NCBI RefSeq assembly: GCF_014217835.1
Contig: NZ_CP055263.1
Span: 5,335,501-5,399,500, forward strand
Source of the DNA: Metabacillus sp. KUDC1714
GTDB lineage: Bacteria; Bacillota; Bacilli; Bacillales; Bacillaceae
Length of the DNA stretch: 64,000 nucleotides
Reading direction: 5' to 3'
Below are positions 61,872 through 64,000 of the stretch, piece by piece (positions within the stretch are counted from its first letter, which is position 1; each line of letters opens with the position of its first letter). Both the position numbers and the translations under genes were made by a program. The notes under the pieces are model-generated. The model saw only the letters and a program-made list of their open reading frames with translations, was not told the origin of the DNA and did no database searches.

Positions 61872-62845
61872 ATTTCATACTCCTTATATAATTGTACAAT
61901 AATGTCTTCAATTGGTTGTGCTTCTATAGAGACATCAAGTAATTCAACCTTGCTTGATAATTGGGAAACTACTTCTGATATCATGACCTTCTCCGTATCT
62001 ACACTTATAATAGCCCGTTCAGGTGACCAAGAAAGCAAAGAAGTTCCATGAATTTCAAATGAATTAACCGTTTCACGATAATCTGCAGTAATTGTCTTAA
62101 GTGTCCCAAATCGACTCCTGAGTTCATTCAATTTACCGTCATACAATAAGCTCCCCTTTCCGATTAAGATGACTCTGTCAGCTAAAGCTTCGATATCATT
62201 CATATCATGTGTGGTAAGAATGACAGTAACTCCTTTTTCTTTATTAATTGTTTTAATAAACTGGCGAACGGCAATTTTTGAAACGGCATCAAGTCCAATA
62301 GTTGGTTCATCCAAAAATAATATTTTCGGACTATGTAGAAGTGAGGCAGCGATTTCACAACGCATCCGTTGCCCTAAGCTTAATTGTCTTACTGGGGAAT
62401 TGATGAGACTTTGCAGATCGAGTGTTTCTACAAGTAGATTAATATTATCTTTATATTCTTTTTGAGGAATTTTGTAAATATCGCGAAGAAGCTCAAATGA
62501 GTCCATTACTGGTACATCCCACCACAGTTGAGAGCGTTGTCCAAAAACCACTCCGATATTTTGAACATATGAAACTCTGTCCTTCCAAGGAGTGTACCCC
62601 ATAATGCTGCAGGTTCCTCGGTCAGGAACCAAAATACCGCTCATTAACTTTATCGTTGTAGATTTACCTGCACCATTTGGACCGATATAGCCTACAATTT
62701 CCCCCGGTTCAATAGAAAAAGAGATATCTTTTAACGCTTCAACAATAAAATGTTCCCTATAAAACAGCGCTTTCACAGACTGCCTCAAACCAGTAGTTCG
62801 CTTGGCAACTTTGAAGGATTTACTTAAGCCTTCTATAGTAATCAA
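61868..62845 (-). CDS. ABC transporter ATP-binding protein
   Basis: A 325-aa ATPase. Walker A is GPNGAGKST, the signature LSLGQRMRCE, Walker B ILFLDEPTIGLD and the switch His in LTTHDM. The last 85 residues form the extra C-terminal domain found in DrrA/NatA-type exporters. The start is TTG 62845 behind GGAGGAAAAACGA. It leads a three-gene exporter operon. The insertion QLWWDVPV after the Q-loop (FGQRSQLWWD) is typical of the ABC-2 subgroup with two dissimilar permeases. Confidence 0.92.
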   Translation of the reverse strand: MITIEGLSKSFKVAKRTTGLRQSVKALFYREHFIVEALKDISFSIEPGEIVGYIGPNGAGKSTTIKLMSGILVPDRGTCSIMGYTPWKDRVSYVQNIGVVFGQRSQLWWDVPVMDSFELLRDIYKIPQKEYKDNINLLVETLDLQSLINSPVRQLSLGQRMRCEIAASLLHSPKILFLDEPTIGLDAVSKIAVRQFIKTINKEKGVTVILTTHDMNDIEALADRVILIGKGSLLYDGKLNELRSRFGTLKTITADYRETVNSFEIHGTSLLSWSPERAIISVDTEKVMISEVVSQLSSKVELLDVSIEAQPIEDIIVQLYKEYEI

Positions 62846-62965
62846 TCGTTTTTCCTCCTAACATTTTGAATGGAAGAAAAAATATATCATCATAAATCAT
62901 GAATGTCAATAAAATTTTCTGATTTTTCAAGCATCAATAACTTGGATGTGCTTTACAAATAAAAA

Positions 62966-63000
62966 AAGCAGTGACATTTCAAATGAAAAATCCACTACTT
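62966..63000 (-). terminator. terminator of the rhodanese-like gene
   Basis: AAAGTAGTG...CATTTGAAATG...CACTGCTTT pair on the minus strand, followed by U7. Confidence 0.75.
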
Positions 63001-63017
63001 TAATAGTTCCTATACAT

Positions 63018-63380
63018 TTACATTACCATATCTCTAGTATTATTATGACAAGCACACTCAGCTAAACTGTAACCTGTTACTTGGAAGCCATGCTTTTGTA
63101 AAAATCGAATTCCGATATTTTTTTCGAGTTTATTAGAAGCGATGACATAGACATGTTTCCTTGGAATTTCATGATAAAATCTTTTTAAATAAGGTATGGG
63201 AATGACAATTGCTTGAAAGGCTTGATTCTCTGATAAATTGTTATAATCTCTAAAATCAACTACAACATGATGATCATCAAGTTGAGATCGATTTACGTCA
63301 ATACATGGAACGCTTTTTATTGCCATATAACTTTTATAATAAAAATAACCTAAAATCAAAACAGTAATAAGTCCAATCAA
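63018..63380 (-). CDS. membrane-anchored rhodanese-like protein
   Basis: A protein of about 120 aa with an N-terminal membrane helix (GLITVLILGYFYYK) and a rhodanese-like fold (CIDVNRSQLDDHHVVVDFRDYN, then HVYVIASNKLEKNIGIRFLQKHGF). The usual active-site loop CxxGxR is missing; the equivalent stretch reads VIASNKLEK, so sulfurtransferase activity is doubtful. Two Cys lie near the end (AECACHN). GGAGGG is 19 bases before the TTG at 63380; an in-frame ATT at 63392 is at the ideal distance and may be the real start. Confidence 0.7.
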   Translation of the reverse strand: MIGLITVLILGYFYYKSYMAIKSVPCIDVNRSQLDDHHVVVDFRDYNNLSENQAFQAIVIPIPYLKRFYHEIPRKHVYVIASNKLEKNIGIRFLQKHGFQVTGYSLAECACHNNTRDMVM

Positions 63381-63392
63381 TAGATAAATAAT

Positions 63393-63766
63393 GATTATTC
63401 CCTCCTTTGTTTATATTTCTCTAGCTCTATCTGCAATTATTAAAAAAATAAGATAGCCATATAGGCATATTGTTAATGCGCTATAAAATCTCACTTACTA
63501 ATATATAGTGAGTCAAGGTCTTTATTCAAGTAAAAAGATTCGCGCTTTACATTTTTTTGATTAGTTTTTTAACTGAAGCATAGATCCCTATTCATAATAG
63601 ACTATTTGCTTTTTTGAAACAGCCTAATACCAGTAGTGGTATTAGGCTGTTTTATTTTTGTTTAGGAAATACTAAGGATAAGCGCTTTGACATCAGGCTC
63701 CAGCGTCTAGTGAACTTCACAGTCCTCCAGTTCATACGTCGCTTATCAAGGCCATCCGCTTTGTTA
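63393..63766. other. intergenic region with hairpin and repeat
   Basis: Contains a perfect 16-bp inverted repeat (63617-63652, AAACAGCCTAATACCA and complement), which has a better U tail on the plus strand although no plus-strand gene precedes it, and the second copy of repeat family B at 63675-63765. No gene is supported. Confidence 0.6.
63675..63765 (-). repeat. dispersed repeat family B, copy 2
   Basis: On the minus strand it reads GACTGTGAAGTTCACTAGAC then GCTGGAGCCTGATGTCAAAG, clearly related to 28047-28090 with several substitutions and lacking the internal GGCGCTA duplication. It lies directly after the stop of the HAD gene. Confidence 0.7.
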
Positions 63767-64000
63767 TTACTTGTTTAACTTGTCTAAAATAGGATAAAGT
63801 TCTTCAAGATGTGTAATTTCAAAAGTAGGGATAACTTCATTACGTTCTTTATCATGACGATTGATCCAAACAGATTTGATTCCAGCTCGAGAAGCGCCAA
63901 GGATATCTGTCATTAAATTATCACCAACCATGATTGCTTCATCTTTCGTTAAATTCATTTTTTCTAAGGCATGTTCAAATATAGAAGCATCTGGTTTTCC
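63767..64000 (-). CDS. HAD-family phosphatase (YjjG-like), 3' part only
   Basis: The C-terminal 77 codons of a HAD hydrolase; the gene continues beyond the right edge. Visible are [13 protein letters not shown] and the motif IV acid pair in [25 protein letters not shown], as in YjjG/YfnB-type nucleotide phosphatases. The nucleophile motif DxD lies outside the window. The stop codon abuts repeat family B. Confidence 0.88.
   Translation of the reverse strand, partial: GKPDASIFEHALEKMNLTKDEAIMVGDNLMTDILGASRAGIKSVWINRHDKERNEVIPTFEITHLEELYPILDKLNK

Noticed and set aside
1..64000. CRISPR arrays, tRNA or rRNA genes, prophage or conjugative modules
   Set aside because: No regularly spaced repeats, tRNA cloverleaf or CCA-end patterns, rRNA landmarks, integrases or structural phage genes were seen on either strand.

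Overview
The window is chromosomal DNA from a low-GC, spore-forming Firmicute of the Bacillaceae. The evidence is AGGAGG-type ribosome binding sites, frequent TTG/GTG starts, rho-independent terminators, CotF-type and YjcZ-type spore proteins, T-box and L-box leaders, LtaS, and homologs of B. subtilis YhfK, MhqO/MhqD and DacC. Both ends cut through genes: fabF on the left and a HAD phosphatase on the right.

Layout. 1-6.2 kb: end of fabF, a DUF6376-like lipoprotein, then a minus-strand operon of response regulator, sensor kinase, LolA-like lipoprotein, M48 membrane protease and a 48-aa membrane peptide. 6.5-8.8 kb: a 217-bp MITE, a YVTN beta-propeller protein and two 38-aa ORFs. 8.8-16.1 kb: a molybdopterin/formate block with an FdhF/YdeP-type oxidoreductase, a DUF2294 protein, an OFA-family transporter, FdhD and MoaA. 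16.3-31.9 kb: DoxX, YceI, SpeD, a secreted rhamnogalacturonan lyase, YhfK, PBP4-type carboxypeptidase, aldo-keto reductase, YjcZ, HMCES/YedK, an mhqO-mhqD quinone-resistance operon, spore coat genes, a YitT-type membrane protein and an HD-GYP phosphodiesterase. 32.1-44.8 kb: an anaerobic/nitrate block with RIC (ScdA) iron-sulfur repair protein, a NarK fused to a PAS domain, and a five-gene operon (b-type membrane protein, NasC/NapA-like molybdoenzyme, four-cluster ferredoxin, Tat-exported Rieske protein, small membrane protein) divergent from an Mrp/SalA-like ATPase; LtaS lies between. 44.9-64 kb: DsbA/FrnE-like oxidoreductase, cyclophilin lipoprotein, a cNMP-CBS-DUF294 protein paired with a DEDDh exonuclease, a secreted metalloprotease-like protein, dapA behind a lysine riboswitch, a zinc cluster (P-type ATPase, ArsR, ZIP), a UPF1-like helicase, leuA behind a leucine T-box, an ABC-2 exporter and a rhodanese-like membrane protein.

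How it fits together. Four perfect TGTGA-N6-TCACA palindromes sit upstream of ric, narK-PAS, moaA and the NasC/Rieske operon. Each has a -10-like hexamer exactly 21 bp downstream, the geometry of a class II FNR site at -41.5. I infer an oxygen-controlled regulon that imports nitrate/nitrite, makes molybdopterin, builds an unusual nitrate-reductase-like complex that includes a Rieske protein, and repairs nitrosative damage. DoxX has a perfect Rex-type palindrome and a second FNR-type palindrome. A MITE with 8-bp target duplications has landed directly after the stop codon of the molybdoenzyme gene. Two related leader elements with terminators precede the fdhF-like and OFA transporter genes and look like an attenuation device I cannot assign to a known class.
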